Assembly: GCF_020510625.1 (NCBI RefSeq)
Contig: NZ_CP075191.1
Coordinates: forward strand, 3,573,501-3,637,500
Reading direction: 5' to 3'
Source: Ferribacterium limneticum
GTDB taxonomy: Bacteria; Pseudomonadota; Gammaproteobacteria; Burkholderiales; Rhodocyclaceae
DNA length: 64,000 bases
Shown: positions 9,927 through 18,453 of the stretch, piece after piece
How the letters are laid out: each line of letters begins with the position of its first letter
How positions within the stretch are numbered: position 1 is the stretch's first letter
Notes under the pieces: model-generated
The model's input: only the letters and a program-made list of their open reading frames with translations
Told to the model about the DNA's origin: nothing
The model's database searches: none
Made by a program: the position numbers and the translations under genes

Positions 9927-10292
9927 ATGAGCGAAAAAGAAAGCAAAGACAGCCAGGAGCATCCCGCCAAGGCTCGATCACTTGAAAAACCGATAATGAT
10001 CCTCGTCGCCGTCGCCCTTGTGCTGACGCTGGCCAACACCGCCCTGATCGTCATGAACCCCACCGCCAAAAAGGTCGAGCAATTCAACGAAGAGCTCAAG
10101 ACCGACCTGGCGGAAAGCATCGCCACCCTGCACAAGAAAATCGACGGCCTGCGCTCGGCCGAAACCGAATGGCAGTCCGTACTCAAAAAAGCCCAAGCCA
10201 AGCCCGACGCCATCTACAAGGTTGTCAACACCAAGGATGGCTACCTGACACTGACGGAAATCGAGAAAACCGAAGCTGCACCGGCACAGTAA
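9927..10292 (+). CDS. Hypothetical single-pass membrane protein
   Basis: A 121-residue protein with a charged N-terminus, one membrane segment at about residues 22-43 (PIMILVAVALVLTLANTALIVM), and a C-terminal region that is probably a helical coiled coil (KKVEQFNEELKTDLAESIATL) ending in an acidic, Ala/Pro tail. The likely topology is N-in with the coiled coil in the periplasm, or a tail-anchored variant. No family was recognised. It stands alone between terC and the toxin-antitoxin region. The 174 bases upstream hold no other visible feature. Confidence 0.6.
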   Translation: MSEKESKDSQEHPAKARSLEKPIMILVAVALVLTLANTALIVMNPTAKKVEQFNEELKTDLAESIATLHKKIDGLRSAETEWQSVLKKAQAKPDAIYKVVNTKDGYLTLTEIEKTEAAPAQ

Positions 10293-10474
10293 ATTGCCAG
10301 GCCGGTAGAAGGATGCGGATTTTGGCCAATATTCCAGCCGCCCCTCAACGGCGCCGTTGGCGACCGAAACAAGCAGCATAACGAGCCAGGCAGCGAGATG
10401 CAGGCTGGCTCGGGTGTTCAACGCAAGGGGGGAAGCGCTTGCGCCAATGAAAGTAGCGCACGTGCCTGACGGCA

Positions 10475-10738
10475 TTACTCGTAGTGAGACCACATCCTGA
10501 GCACTTTGACCACACCTTGCTCTTCAAGCACTTGATAGACCAGCCGCTGCTGAATGTTGATTCGTCTTGAATAGGCGCCAGCCAAGTCGCCGATCAGCTT
10601 CTCGTAGGCGAGCGGGTTCTGGAACGGGTTCTCGGTCAAAATGGCCAGCGGGGCCTTGGTTTTCTCTTTCAGCCCAGCCGAGGCCAGTTTTTCCGCATCC
10701 TTTTGGGCGTGTTTCGCAAAACCAAACTACCAACTCAC
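10475..10738 (-). pseudogene. yoeB: YoeB/Txe-family toxin with in-frame amber codon
   Basis: Translation gives an almost complete Txe/YoeB endoribonuclease: after codon 4 it reads FGFAKHAQKDAEKLASAG, then NPFQNPLAYEKLIGDL, GAYSRRINIQQRLVYQV and LRMWSHYE, including the Glu, Arg and C-terminal His-Tyr residues of the family. The GTG start (10736-10738) overlaps the antitoxin stop as GTGA. However, codon 4 is TAG (10727-10729), where relatives usually carry a Lys or similar residue (MSWK...). No good downstream start exists before essential residues, so the toxin is probably inactive unless the codon is suppressed. Confidence 0.8.
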
Positions 10739-11001
10739 CAGGCCAGTTCCTTGCTGCACGCCTCAATCGGCGTCTCCATGCCTTCGCGAATCGACTCGCG
10801 CATGCCAGGCACGGACAGCAGGTACAAGGTTTCCTGAATCGCTGCCCAGTCATCGGCGGACACCAGCACGGCATTGTTCCGCTTCCCGGTAATGAGGACA
10901 GGCTGGTGATTCTCACTGGTTTCGTCGATCAGGCGATAGAGACTGGCCCGCGCCTCACTTGCTGTCAATGTAGTCAGCTGTACTCCTTTACCGGAGGGCA
11001 A
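10735..11001 (-). CDS. yefM: YefM/Phd-family antitoxin
   Basis: A Phd/YefM antitoxin for the overlapping yoeB-like toxin. The core TASEARASLYRLIDETSENHQPVLITGKRNNAVLVSADDW is the N-terminal DNA-binding fold; the C-terminal acidic tail ending ELAW is the toxin-neutralising part. The start is uncertain: the coordinates use TTG 11001, but TTG at 10968, just before TASEAR and downstream of AAAGGAG, is nearer the family's usual N-terminus. Such antitoxins repress their own operon. Confidence 0.8.
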   Translation of the reverse strand: MPSGKGVQLTTLTASEARASLYRLIDETSENHQPVLITGKRNNAVLVSADDWAAIQETLYLLSVPGMRESIREGMETPIEACSKELAW

Positions 11002-11159
11002 GCGTACGCCATGCCGTACGCTCAGCCAATCAGGTGCAGCAAGCCTCCCTGTGGCAGAAAACAGGGGGAACTTATTCCAAATTTGGGGGTTGTATCCTGT
11101 TGACCGTGGAAGTCAGTCCGCCAAACATCTGCCGTACCCGCCCTCTTGGGCACGGCAAG

Positions 11160-11384
11160 TCAGGACTTGGCTGGCCAGGCGATCTGAACCTGCCGATGCT
11201 GTGTCACGCAGTCGCGGAGATAAAGATTGATAAGGCTCTGGTAAGGAACACCGGCATCAGCAGCCATGCTCTTGAAGTAAGCAACAACATCTTCTGAAAG
11301 ACGCATGGTCACGGGCTTCTTCAGCTTCGATGCGTAAGGATTCCGACGCGACTTCATCTTGGAAAGGTCGTACTCAGCTTTCAT
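11160..11384 (-). CDS. brnA: BrnA-type antitoxin
   Basis: A 74-residue antitoxin with a basic N-terminus and a ribbon-helix-helix-like core (PVTMRLSEDVVAYFKSMAADAGVPYQSLINLYLRDC), typical of BrnA, which binds BrnT and represses the operon. It overlaps the BrnT gene by four bases (ATGA). The toxin-first order matches brnTA modules. Confidence 0.82.
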   Translation of the reverse strand: MKAEYDLSKMKSRRNPYASKLKKPVTMRLSEDVVAYFKSMAADAGVPYQSLINLYLRDCVTQHRQVQIAWPAKS

Positions 11385-11668
11385 GACATTCCACTTCCGT
11401 AAAAAGAGCTTTCACGCCTAGTAGCCTTGCGGGCCGAAATGATGCGGATGATAGTGCCCGCATCTCGTTCGCAATGACAGACGAGAAGCAAGTTTGCCTC
11501 CGTACTCATGCCCAGCAACAAAAACCGTTCCTCGTCCCCCGAGTGTTCGTCATCGAAGAACTGAACCGCAAACTCATCGTAGAAAACAGACTGCGCCTCC
11601 TCGAAGGAAACCCCGTGTTTTCTGGCGTTGGCCGTGGCCTTGGCTGAATCCCACTCGAACTTAATCAT
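11381..11668 (-). CDS. brnT: BrnT-type ribonuclease toxin
   Basis: A 95-residue toxin of the BrnT family (RelE-like RNase fold). The family opening FEWDSAKATANARKHGVSFEEAQSVF and the later ERFLLLGMS and IIRIISARKATRRE stretches are intact, so unlike the adjacent yoeB copy this toxin seems functional. It is first in a two-gene operon with brnA. The 174 bases upstream are AT-richer and would hold the autoregulated promoter. Confidence 0.85.
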   Translation of the reverse strand: MIKFEWDSAKATANARKHGVSFEEAQSVFYDEFAVQFFDDEHSGDEERFLLLGMSTEANLLLVCHCERDAGTIIRIISARKATRRESSFYGSGMS

Positions 11669-11843
11669 ACGTACAGTGTATTGAAGAAACGACGTATGTC
11701 AAGGTAGCTCCCCTACCGTCACATCGAGCCATTTGATGAACATTGCCGAGGCTGTTTTCCCGCTTGAGCATCAGGGTCTTCCCGGCAGCCAACTGGCGGC
11801 GCAAACCGCTACACTTCCGACTCCCGGCACTTTCAATCACCGC

Positions 11844-12458
11844 ATGGAAAACCTGCTTTACTGGATCGGCCTCGCCGCCGTCGCTGTCAGCGCCCTGACT
11901 GGCGTGCTCGATGCCGGCCGCAAGAACATGGACCTGGTTGGCGCCGTGATGGTCGGTAGCGCCACGGCGCTGGGCGGCGGCACGGTGCGCGATGTGTTGC
12001 TCGACCGCCCCGTGTTCTGGATCAGCGACCAGACTTACCTGCTGGTTGCCTTCGCGTCGACGCTGATCATTTTCTTTGCCGTACGCGGCCTCAAGCTCTC
12101 CCAGCGGCTGTTCCTGATTCCCGATGCCATCGGCCTGGCGCTATTCACTGTCGCCGGCACGCAGATCGCGCTGGAATGGCAGGCGCCGTGGCTGGTTGCC
12201 AGCCTGCTCGGCGTCATTACCGGAGTGGTGGGCGGCGTTTTGCGCGATGTGCTGTGCAATGAAGTGCCGCTTGTCTTCGTGCGCGGCGAGCTTTATGCCT
12301 CGGCAGCCTGGGCTGGCGCGCTGACGCTGGTCGGCCTGCAGCACATCGGCGTTTCGCCGGTGATTGCCGCCTGGGCCGGCATGGCGATCATCCTCGCTGC
12401 GCGGCTGCTGGCGATGACTTTCCGCATCACGCTGCCGACCTACTCCGAGCGGAAATAA
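11844..12458 (+). CDS. Trimeric intracellular cation (TRIC/UPF0126) family channel
   Basis: A 204-residue inner-membrane protein with two internally repeated UPF0126 units. Each contains a Gly-rich segment followed by an Arg-Asp pair: GGGTVRDVLLDRP near residues 45-57 and GGVLRDVLCNEVP near 130-145. Prokaryotic TRIC proteins form trimeric monovalent-cation channels with seven helices. ATG 11844 is preferred over an upstream in-frame ATG at 11733 that would add 37 non-homologous residues. It is monocistronic, followed by a short inverted repeat. Confidence 0.82.
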   Translation: MENLLYWIGLAAVAVSALTGVLDAGRKNMDLVGAVMVGSATALGGGTVRDVLLDRPVFWISDQTYLLVAFASTLIIFFAVRGLKLSQRLFLIPDAIGLALFTVAGTQIALEWQAPWLVASLLGVITGVVGGVLRDVLCNEVPLVFVRGELYASAAWAGALTLVGLQHIGVSPVIAAWAGMAIILAARLLAMTFRITLPTYSERK

Positions 12459-12519
12459 GGCCGCTGCAACCAGGCGGCCGGGCCTTGCCTGCTAGGGAGG
12501 CGCTGATTCAATCCGATTA

Positions 12520-12588
12520 GTCATTCCCGCGAAAGCGGGAATCCAGAAGATTCAAGGCACTGGATCCCCGCTTTCGCGGGGATGACGA
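12520..12588. repeat. Short dispersed inverted repeat
   Basis: Two palindromic halves, TCATTCCCGCGAAAGCGGGA (from 12520) and CCCCGCTTTCGCGGGGATGA (12566-12585), are joined by a short spacer and flanked by CCAGA/CTGGAT. A related, partly decayed copy lies at 15072-15131. This is a common betaproteobacterial repeat. It sits between convergent genes and could serve as a bidirectional terminator. Confidence 0.75.
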
Positions 12589-12604
12589 TTTGTTCAGCGT
12601 TTCC

Positions 12605-13141
12605 CTAGTTGTCGAGCGACTTGATCAGGTCGAAAAACCGCTGGTAGAAATCCGGCGCGATCACCGTTTCCTCGCCGACCTTGACCAGTGTGTCCTTGTC
12701 GATCGCCCAAGGCAGGGAAACCGAGCCCAGCGCTGAAACGCTGACCCCGGCACTGCTGCCCTTGGCTTTCATTTCGAACTGGGTTTCCAGGGCGCTGGCG
12801 TAGATGACGGCCCCCAGACTGCTGGGCAGGCAGACCAGGGTGATGCTCAGCCGGGTCGCCTCGTCGGGTCTCGGCCGAAAATACTTTTCGCCACGAATAT
12901 TGCGCGGCTTTTCGTCGTCGATCTGATAACCCTGGCTGAGCAAGGCCCGCTTGCCGACCTCGCAGGCGCCTTCCGCTTCCCGGCTGCTGTAGTACTGGAA
13001 AGGCGTCTCGCTGGTGAAGGTTTCCGATTGATAGGAACGCGGCGCTTTCGTCGAGCCGCAGGCGCCCAGCACCAGGCAGGAAAGCAGAACCGGCAAAAGG
13101 GAGCGGCATCGCTGCAACATCAAGGTCGGGGCTGATTTCAT
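12605..13141 (-). CDS. DUF2242-type lipoprotein
   Basis: A 178-residue predicted outer-membrane lipoprotein. The signal peptide (SLLPVLLSCLVLGAC) ends in the lipobox LGAC, with the lipidated Cys at about residue 28. The mature part (ETFTSETPFQYYSS, GACEVGKRALLSQGY, VSVSALGSVSLPW, ETVIAPDFYQRFFDLI) matches what is known as DUF2242, whose function is unknown. An internal ATG at 13120 gives a more compact signal peptide and may be the true start. It diverges from cbbM. Confidence 0.7.
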   Translation of the reverse strand: MKSAPTLMLQRCRSLLPVLLSCLVLGACGSTKAPRSYQSETFTSETPFQYYSSREAEGACEVGKRALLSQGYQIDDEKPRNIRGEKYFRPRPDEATRLSITLVCLPSSLGAVIYASALETQFEMKAKGSSAGVSVSALGSVSLPWAIDKDTLVKVGEETVIAPDFYQRFFDLIKSLDN

Positions 13142-13273
13142 TGCTGCGTATTCTAAGTAATTTGGCGGTCAGGCGTGTGTCAAAGCCGCGCAGAGAACGC
13201 CCGCCGAGACTGGTCACGCGTTTCAGAGCCCGAGAAAACATCAGCAATTACTGAAGCATTCAATAAAAATACG

Positions 13274-13286
13274 TGACTATTATTTA
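13274..13286 (+). promoter_or_regulatory. Possible CbbR half-site upstream of cbbM
   Basis: TGACTATTATTTA fits TNA-N7-TNA and lies in an AT-rich block (about 13245-13290) 70 bases ahead of the cbbM start. The motif is loose; it is supported mainly by place and by the AT content contrasting with the flanks. Confidence 0.4.
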
Positions 13287-13354
13287 TCAATTACCACGCC
13301 TAGCATTCAGTCCATCGCAGCACGCCTTCCGAACACACCCAAGGAGACAAGACG

Positions 13355-14734
13355 ATGGACCAGTCAAACCGCTACGCCGACCTCAGCCTGACGGAAGCCA
13401 ACCTGATCGCCGGCGGCAAGCACATCCTGTGCGCCTACAAGATGAAGCCCAAGGCCGGCCACGGCTATCTGGAAGCAGCGGCCCACTTCGCCGCCGAATC
13501 CTCGACCGGCACCAATGTCGAGGTGTGCACCACCGACGATTTCACCAAGGGCGTCGATGCGCTGGTTTACCACATCGACGAGGCGAGCGAGGACATGCGC
13601 ATCGCCTACCCGCTCGACCTGTTCGACCGCAACATGATCGACGGCCGGATGATGATGGTTTCCTTCCTGACCCTGACCATCGGCAACAACCAGGGCATGG
13701 GCGACATCGAGTACGCCAAGATGGTCGATTTCTATGTGCCGCGCCGCGCCATCGAACTGTTCGACGGCCCGAGCAAGGACATTTCCGATCTCTGGCGCAT
13801 CCTCGGCCGCCCGGTCAAGGACGGCGGCTACATCGCCGGCACCATCATCAAGCCCAAGCTCGGCCTGCGCCCCGAACCCTTCGCCCGCGCTGCCTACGAA
13901 TTCTGGCTGGGCGGCGACTTCATCAAGAACGACGAACCGCAGGGCAACCAGACCTTCGCGCCGATGCAGAAGACCATCCCGCTGGTGTACGACGCCATGA
14001 AGCGCGCCATGGACGAAACCGGCGAGGCCAAGCTGTTCTCGGCCAACATCACGGCCGACGATCACCACGAGATGGTCGCCCGCGGCGAATACATCCTGCG
14101 CACCTTCGGCCCCGATGCCGACAAGGTCGCCTTCCTGGTTGACGGCTACGTCGGCGGCCCGGGCATGATCACCACAGCGCGTCGCCACTTCGCCAACCAG
14201 TACCTGCACTACCACCGCGCCGGCCATGGGGCCATCACCTCGCCCTCGGCCAAGCGCGGCTACACGGCCTATGTGTTGGCCAAGATGAGCCGCCTGCAAG
14301 GGGCATCCGGCATCCACGTCGGCACCATGGGCCACGGCAAGATGGAAGGCGACAAGGACGACCGCGCCTGCGCCTACATCATCGAACGCGACAGCTACAC
14401 CGGGCCGGTCTATCACCAGGAGTGGTACGGCATGAAGCCGACGACGCCGATCATCTCCGGCGGCATGAACGCCCTGCGCCTGCCCGGCTTCTTCGACAAC
14501 CTCGGGCATGGCAATGTGGTGAATACGGCGGGTGGCGGGGCTTACGGCCACCTCGACAGCCCGGCTGCCGGGGCGCGATCGCTGCGGCAGGCTTATGAAT
14601 GCTGGAAGGCGGGGGCTGATCCGGTGGAATGGGCGCGAGATCACTATGAGTTTGCCCGGGCGTTTGAGTCGTTTCCGCAGGATGCCGACAAGATTTATCC
14701 GGGGTGGCGGCAGAGGTTGCGATTGGCGGCGTAA
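13355..14734 (+). CDS. cbbM: Form II ribulose-1,5-bisphosphate carboxylase/oxygenase
   Basis: Fixes CO2 onto ribulose 1,5-bisphosphate. The 459 residues carry every catalytic residue at the same number as the Rhodospirillum rubrum form II enzyme: Lys166 (TIIKPKLG), the carbamylated Lys191 with Asp193 and Glu194 ([11 protein letters not shown]), His287 ([10 protein letters not shown]) and Lys329 (GHGKMEGD). ATG 13355 follows AAGGAGACAAGACG. Form II enzymes have low CO2/O2 specificity and suit CO2-rich, low-oxygen settings. It is not linked to fbp-prk-tkt-gap and no cbbQ/cbbO activase genes follow. A giant palindromic repeat begins about 20 bases after the stop. Confidence 0.98.
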   Translation: MDQSNRYADLSLTEANLIAGGKHILCAYKMKPKAGHGYLEAAAHFAAESSTGTNVEVCTTDDFTKGVDALVYHIDEASEDMRIAYPLDLFDRNMIDGRMMMVSFLTLTIGNNQGMGDIEYAKMVDFYVPRRAIELFDGPSKDISDLWRILGRPVKDGGYIAGTIIKPKLGLRPEPFARAAYEFWLGGDFIKNDEPQGNQTFAPMQKTIPLVYDAMKRAMDETGEAKLFSANITADDHHEMVARGEYILRTFGPDADKVAFLVDGYVGGPGMITTARRHFANQYLHYHRAGHGAITSPSAKRGYTAYVLAKMSRLQGASGIHVGTMGHGKMEGDKDDRACAYIIERDSYTGPVYHQEWYGMKPTTPIISGGMNALRLPGFFDNLGHGNVVNTAGGGAYGHLDSPAAGARSLRQAYECWKAGADPVEWARDHYEFARAFESFPQDADKIYPGWRQRLRLAA

Positions 14735-14752
14735 GCGCGGTTATCAAGCGCT

Positions 14753-15375
14753 GCTTTCCGCCTTGAGGGCGGGCGTACTTTCTTTTGCTTCGCCAAAAGA
14801 AAGTAGCCAAAGAAAAGGCGACCCCGAGGTTGGCGCCGGGCAAGCCCGGTCCCTTCCGCTACTCGGCAGGCCGGGCGGCTGCGGAACTCGGGCTGCGCCC
14901 TCAGACAGTCCTCGCCGACAGCCCCCGGCCCGCCTGCGTTGCTCAGCGCCGCCCAAGGGGGCCAAAAGGCGTCGCGGAACCAAGCGACAGCCTGACTTTT
15001 GACTTTCACAGCCAATCCGAAAAAAAGCCAAAAAATGCAATCCGGTCACTGATTCTTCCCTCCCTAACCCCGCCACTCCCGCGCAGGCGGAAGTCCATCC
15101 CCTGCCTGGATTCCCGCCTACGCGGGAATGACGCTACCCAACCATGAGCGCGGCCGGTTTTCCGGGCCCCTTGGAAGGTGCCGAGCAACGCAGGAACGCC
15201 GGGGGCCTTCGGCTGGCGTTGTCTGAGCCGAAGGCGAGTTTAGCCAGCCGCCCGGCGTTTCGAGTAGCACAGGGAACCGGCGCAGCCGGCACCGCCCCAG
15301 GGTCGCCTTTTCTTTGCTTACCTTTCTTTTGGCGAAGCAAAAGAAAGTAAGACGCCCCGCAAGGGCGGAACCCCA
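14753..15375. repeat. Giant palindromic repeat, copy A
   Basis: This non-coding stretch between cbbM and cbbR is one large imperfect inverted repeat. The left end (from 14755) and right end (to 15375) are reverse complements: CCGCCTTGAGGGCGGGCGTA against its partner near 15345-15370. Each arm has its own hairpin, ACTTTCTTTTG-CTTCGC-CAAAAGAAAGT (14777-14804), and its partner near 15325-15350. Inner parts (GTTGCTCAGCGCCGCCCAAG) also pair. A decayed copy of the 12520 repeat (15072-15131) lies near the centre. Open frames here are by-products of GC-rich palindromic sequence. Confidence 0.85.
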
Positions 15376-15440
15376 AGCTAAACAAAGCATGATTAAACTA
15401 CCGCTTACCAAACAATCATCCAACCAAAGCCCCCCTGACC

Positions 15441-16391
15441 ATGAACTTCATCCGCACCCTGACCCTCCGCCAGTTGCAGATCTTCGTCGTCGCCGCCCGC
15501 CACCTGAGCTACGCCCGCGCCGCCGAGGAGCTGCACCTGACGCCGCCGGCTGTCTCGATGCAGTTGAAGCAGCTCGAAGACAACGTCGGCCTGCCGCTGT
15601 TCGAACGCATGGGGCGCGGTGTGGCGCTGACCGATGCGGGCGACATGCTGATGCACCACGCCCTGCGCGTGCTCGGCGAGATCAAGGACGCCGAGGCCAA
15701 CCTGCAAGGACTGCTCGGCGCCGAAGCCGGTCAGCTCTCGGTCGGCCTGGTCAGCACCGCCAAGTATTTCATGCCCCGCCTGCTCGCCCAGTTCTCGCAG
15801 GCGCACCCTGGCATCGAGGTCCAGTTTTCGGTGGGCAACCGTGAAAGCCTGCTCCAGAAGCTGCAGGACAACGCCATCGACCTCGCCGTCATGGGTCGCA
15901 TCCCGGTCGAGATCGACGCCCATGCCGAGCCGATGGCTAGCCATCCTTACGTGCTGATCGGCCCGTCCGACCACCCGCTACGCGAGGCCCGCCGTTTCGA
16001 TTTGCAGGAGCTGCGTCACGATACCTTCCTGCTCCGTGAGGAAGGGTCCGGTTCGCGCCGCGTCGCCGAGGAAATGTTCAAGAACCACCTGTTCACGCCA
16101 GCCCGAACGATCAGCATGGGCAGCAACGAGACGATCAAGCAAGCGGTGATGGCCGGCATGGGCATCGCGCTGATTTCGCTGCACACCCTGCCGCTGGAGC
16201 TGAAGACGTCCGAGGTCAGCGTTTTCGATGTCATCGGCACGCCGATCGAGCGCACCTGGTACGTCGTGCACATGAACAGCAAGCGCCTGCTGCCGGCTGG
16301 CCAGCGCTTCCGCCAGTTCCTGCTCGAACAATCCGCCCCCGCCCTCGACCACGAATTCGGCCGCTACCTTTTGCCGCGCGCGGCAAGCTGA
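15441..16391 (+). CDS. cbbR: CbbR, LysR-type regulator of the Calvin cycle genes
   Basis: A 316-residue LysR regulator. The winged helix-turn-helix occupies about residues 5-65 (LRQLQIFVVAARHLSYARAAEELHLTPPAVSMQLKQLE) and the effector domain follows, with the CbbR-type segment VSTAKYFMPRLL and FLLREEGSGSRR. CbbR proteins activate cbb operons in response to RuBP, NADPH or similar metabolites. It lies 700 bases downstream of cbbM on the same strand rather than in the usual divergent arrangement, separated by palindromic repeat copy A. It precedes a DUF3422 gene by 32 bases. Confidence 0.9.
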   Translation: MNFIRTLTLRQLQIFVVAARHLSYARAAEELHLTPPAVSMQLKQLEDNVGLPLFERMGRGVALTDAGDMLMHHALRVLGEIKDAEANLQGLLGAEAGQLSVGLVSTAKYFMPRLLAQFSQAHPGIEVQFSVGNRESLLQKLQDNAIDLAVMGRIPVEIDAHAEPMASHPYVLIGPSDHPLREARRFDLQELRHDTFLLREEGSGSRRVAEEMFKNHLFTPARTISMGSNETIKQAVMAGMGIALISLHTLPLELKTSEVSVFDVIGTPIERTWYVVHMNSKRLLPAGQRFRQFLLEQSAPALDHEFGRYLLPRAAS

Positions 16392-16423
16392 ATCCGATAC
16401 GCTACAATCTGCTGCACTGCAAC

Positions 16424-17758
16424 ATGCCCACATCGACAACGATCATGCATCCTCGCCTAGCGCTCTCCGAGCTGCAGGAGCATCCGCTCCGCCAGCGCCT
16501 GAACAACGAATTCCACGCCCGGCCGCCCGTGCCGCTGGTCGGGGCGATGCTCGTCTCGCATCTGGTCTTCAAGCACAGCGCCGAGAAAGCACCGGCCGCC
16601 CGCGACAATCTGAGCAAGCTCTGCCAGGGCCACGTCTGCAACTCGATCGAAAGCTCGGATTCGCACCTGATGATCGACACCGGCGCCTTCCGCATGCGCT
16701 GGGAGCTGCACACCGAATTCTCCAGCTACACCTTCTTCCGCCCGCTGGCCAGCGGCGAGGAGTTGCACCCGGACGTCACCGCCTTCGATGCCGTGCACCC
16801 GAAGTGGATTTCCGGCATCCCCGGCAAGCTGATCGTCGCCACCCATGTCGAACTGCGCTCGACCGACGAGATCAGCCCCGATTCAATCCTCGCCAGCCTG
16901 ACGCCAAACGGCCGCACCATGGTCGCCGCCAAAGTGGCCGATGAAACCGCCTGGATCTTCACCGACTTCAAGATCGACAACGGTTTCTCGCGCTTTCTGG
17001 TGCTCAATGCCGGCATGACCCAGCGCCAGACCGGCCGCACCGTGCAACGCCTGGTCGAGATCGAAACTTACCGGATGATGTCTCTGCTCGGCCTGCCGGT
17101 CGCCAAGGAAGTCGGCCGCTGGCTGTACGACGGCGAGAAAAAGCTGGCCGACATGATGGACCGCATCGGCCAGGCCCGCAGTGCGCAAGACGAACGTGAC
17201 GTGCTGGCGGCCCTTTCCGCCCTCGCTGCCGACGTCGAACATTCCGTCGCCCGCACGACCTTCCGCTTCGGCGCCTCCCGCGCCTATCACGGCTTGGTCA
17301 TGCAGCGCATCGAAGAACTGCGCGAAACGCGCATCTCCGGCCTGCCCACCTTCTTCGAATTCATGCAGCGCCGCCTGATGCCGGCCATGAACACCTGCGA
17401 GGCGATCAGCCGCCGGCAGGAAGAACTCTCCGCCCGCGTCGCCCGCAACAGCCAGCTACTGCGCACCCGCGTCGATATCGAACTGGAACGCCAGAACCAG
17501 GAACTGCTCGGCCAGATGAACAGCCGAGCCAAGCTGCAACTGCGCCTGCAGGAAACCGTCGAAGGCCTGTCCGTCGTCGTGCTGACCTACTACGGCTCGC
17601 AACTGGTGCAGTATCTGGCCAAGGGGACGAAAGAGCTGCATCACTTGAATACCGATGTGATCACCGCCGTTTCGATTCCGGTGATTGCCGGGATGGTGGC
17701 CTGGGGGACGCGCCGCATGCGCAAAAAACTGGCGGCAGAGGAAGCCGGCGCGGCTTGA
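16424..17758 (+). CDS. DUF3422-family membrane protein
   Basis: A 444-residue protein of the DUF3422 family, function unknown. The N-terminal two-thirds is soluble (HPLRQRLNNEFHARPPVPL opening, typical of the family). There is a coiled-coil stretch at about residues 325-375, and a C-terminal pair of hydrophobic segments (VVVLTYYGSQLVQYLAKG; VITAVSIPVIAGMVAWG) that may anchor it in the inner membrane. ATG at 16445 (MHPRLALSE) is an alternative start. It is probably co-transcribed with cbbR, although no carbon-fixation role is known. Confidence 0.75.
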   Translation: MPTSTTIMHPRLALSELQEHPLRQRLNNEFHARPPVPLVGAMLVSHLVFKHSAEKAPAARDNLSKLCQGHVCNSIESSDSHLMIDTGAFRMRWELHTEFSSYTFFRPLASGEELHPDVTAFDAVHPKWISGIPGKLIVATHVELRSTDEISPDSILASLTPNGRTMVAAKVADETAWIFTDFKIDNGFSRFLVLNAGMTQRQTGRTVQRLVEIETYRMMSLLGLPVAKEVGRWLYDGEKKLADMMDRIGQARSAQDERDVLAALSALAADVEHSVARTTFRFGASRAYHGLVMQRIEELRETRISGLPTFFEFMQRRLMPAMNTCEAISRRQEELSARVARNSQLLRTRVDIELERQNQELLGQMNSRAKLQLRLQETVEGLSVVVLTYYGSQLVQYLAKGTKELHHLNTDVITAVSIPVIAGMVAWGTRRMRKKLAAEEAGAA

Positions 17759-17782
17759 GGCGCCACTAGTTTTCTGAACCAT

Positions 17783-18307
17783 CGCTTTCCGCCTTGAGGG
17801 CGGGCGTACTTTCTTTTGCTTCGCCAAAAGAAAGTAGCCAAAGAAAAGGCGACCCCACGGTTGGCGCCGGCTTCGCCGGTTCCTTGCGCTACTCGTCGGA
17901 CCGGGCGGCTTGCCTGAACTCGCCTGCGGCTCAAACAAGGCAAGCCGAAATCCCCCGGCCCGCCTGCGTTGCTCAGCGCCGCCCAAGGGGGCCGAAAGGC
18001 GTCACGGAACCAAGCGACAGCCTGATTTTTGACTTTCACGTCACCCCGAAAAGAAGCCAAAAAGGAATCCACACGTTCAGCGTGGACGCCTTACCGGGCC
18101 CCTTGGAAGGTGCCGAGCAACACAGGGTCTGGCGGATAAAGGGCGAGGACTGTCTGAGGGCCAAAGGCCCGAGTTCCGCAGCCCCCGCCAGTCCCGAGTA
18201 GCGCAGGGAACCGGCGCAGCCGGCACCGCCCAGGGTCGCCTTTTCTTTGCTTACTTTTCTTTTGGCGAAGCAAAAGAAAGTAAGACGCCCCGCAAGGGCG
18301 GAACCCA
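17783..18307. repeat. Giant palindromic repeat, copy B
   Basis: A second copy of the element at 14753-15375, again fully intergenic, between the DUF3422 gene and purC. The first 90 bases and last 80 bases are nearly identical to copy A; the interior diverges. The same terminal hairpins (ACTTTCTTTTG/CAAAAGAAAGT) occur at both ends. Copies A and B bracket cbbR and DUF3422. The rest of the gap to purC (18308-18453) is AT-richer and holds the presumed purC promoter. Confidence 0.85.
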
Positions 18308-18453
18308 AGGTTCCCCAAACACATTTTCCTGAAAAGCGAACCTCACCATCAACGCGGAAAACAGCGCTTGAAAACACCGCAACACTTCAAGTGCAGAACC
18401 CAAACCCCAGCTTAATTTATAATCCACGTTTTGCTCATTTCGGGAACCCGATC

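Noticed and set aside
12520..12588. Possible CRISPR-like or attachment repeat
   Set aside because: Only one palindromic pair with no regular spacer array; it matches a common dispersed intergenic repeat.
14785..15350. Several 60-170 codon frames inside the giant palindromes (both copies)
   Set aside because: The frames occur on both strands because the DNA is palindromic; they lack ribosome-binding sites and differ between copies. Treated as non-coding repeat.
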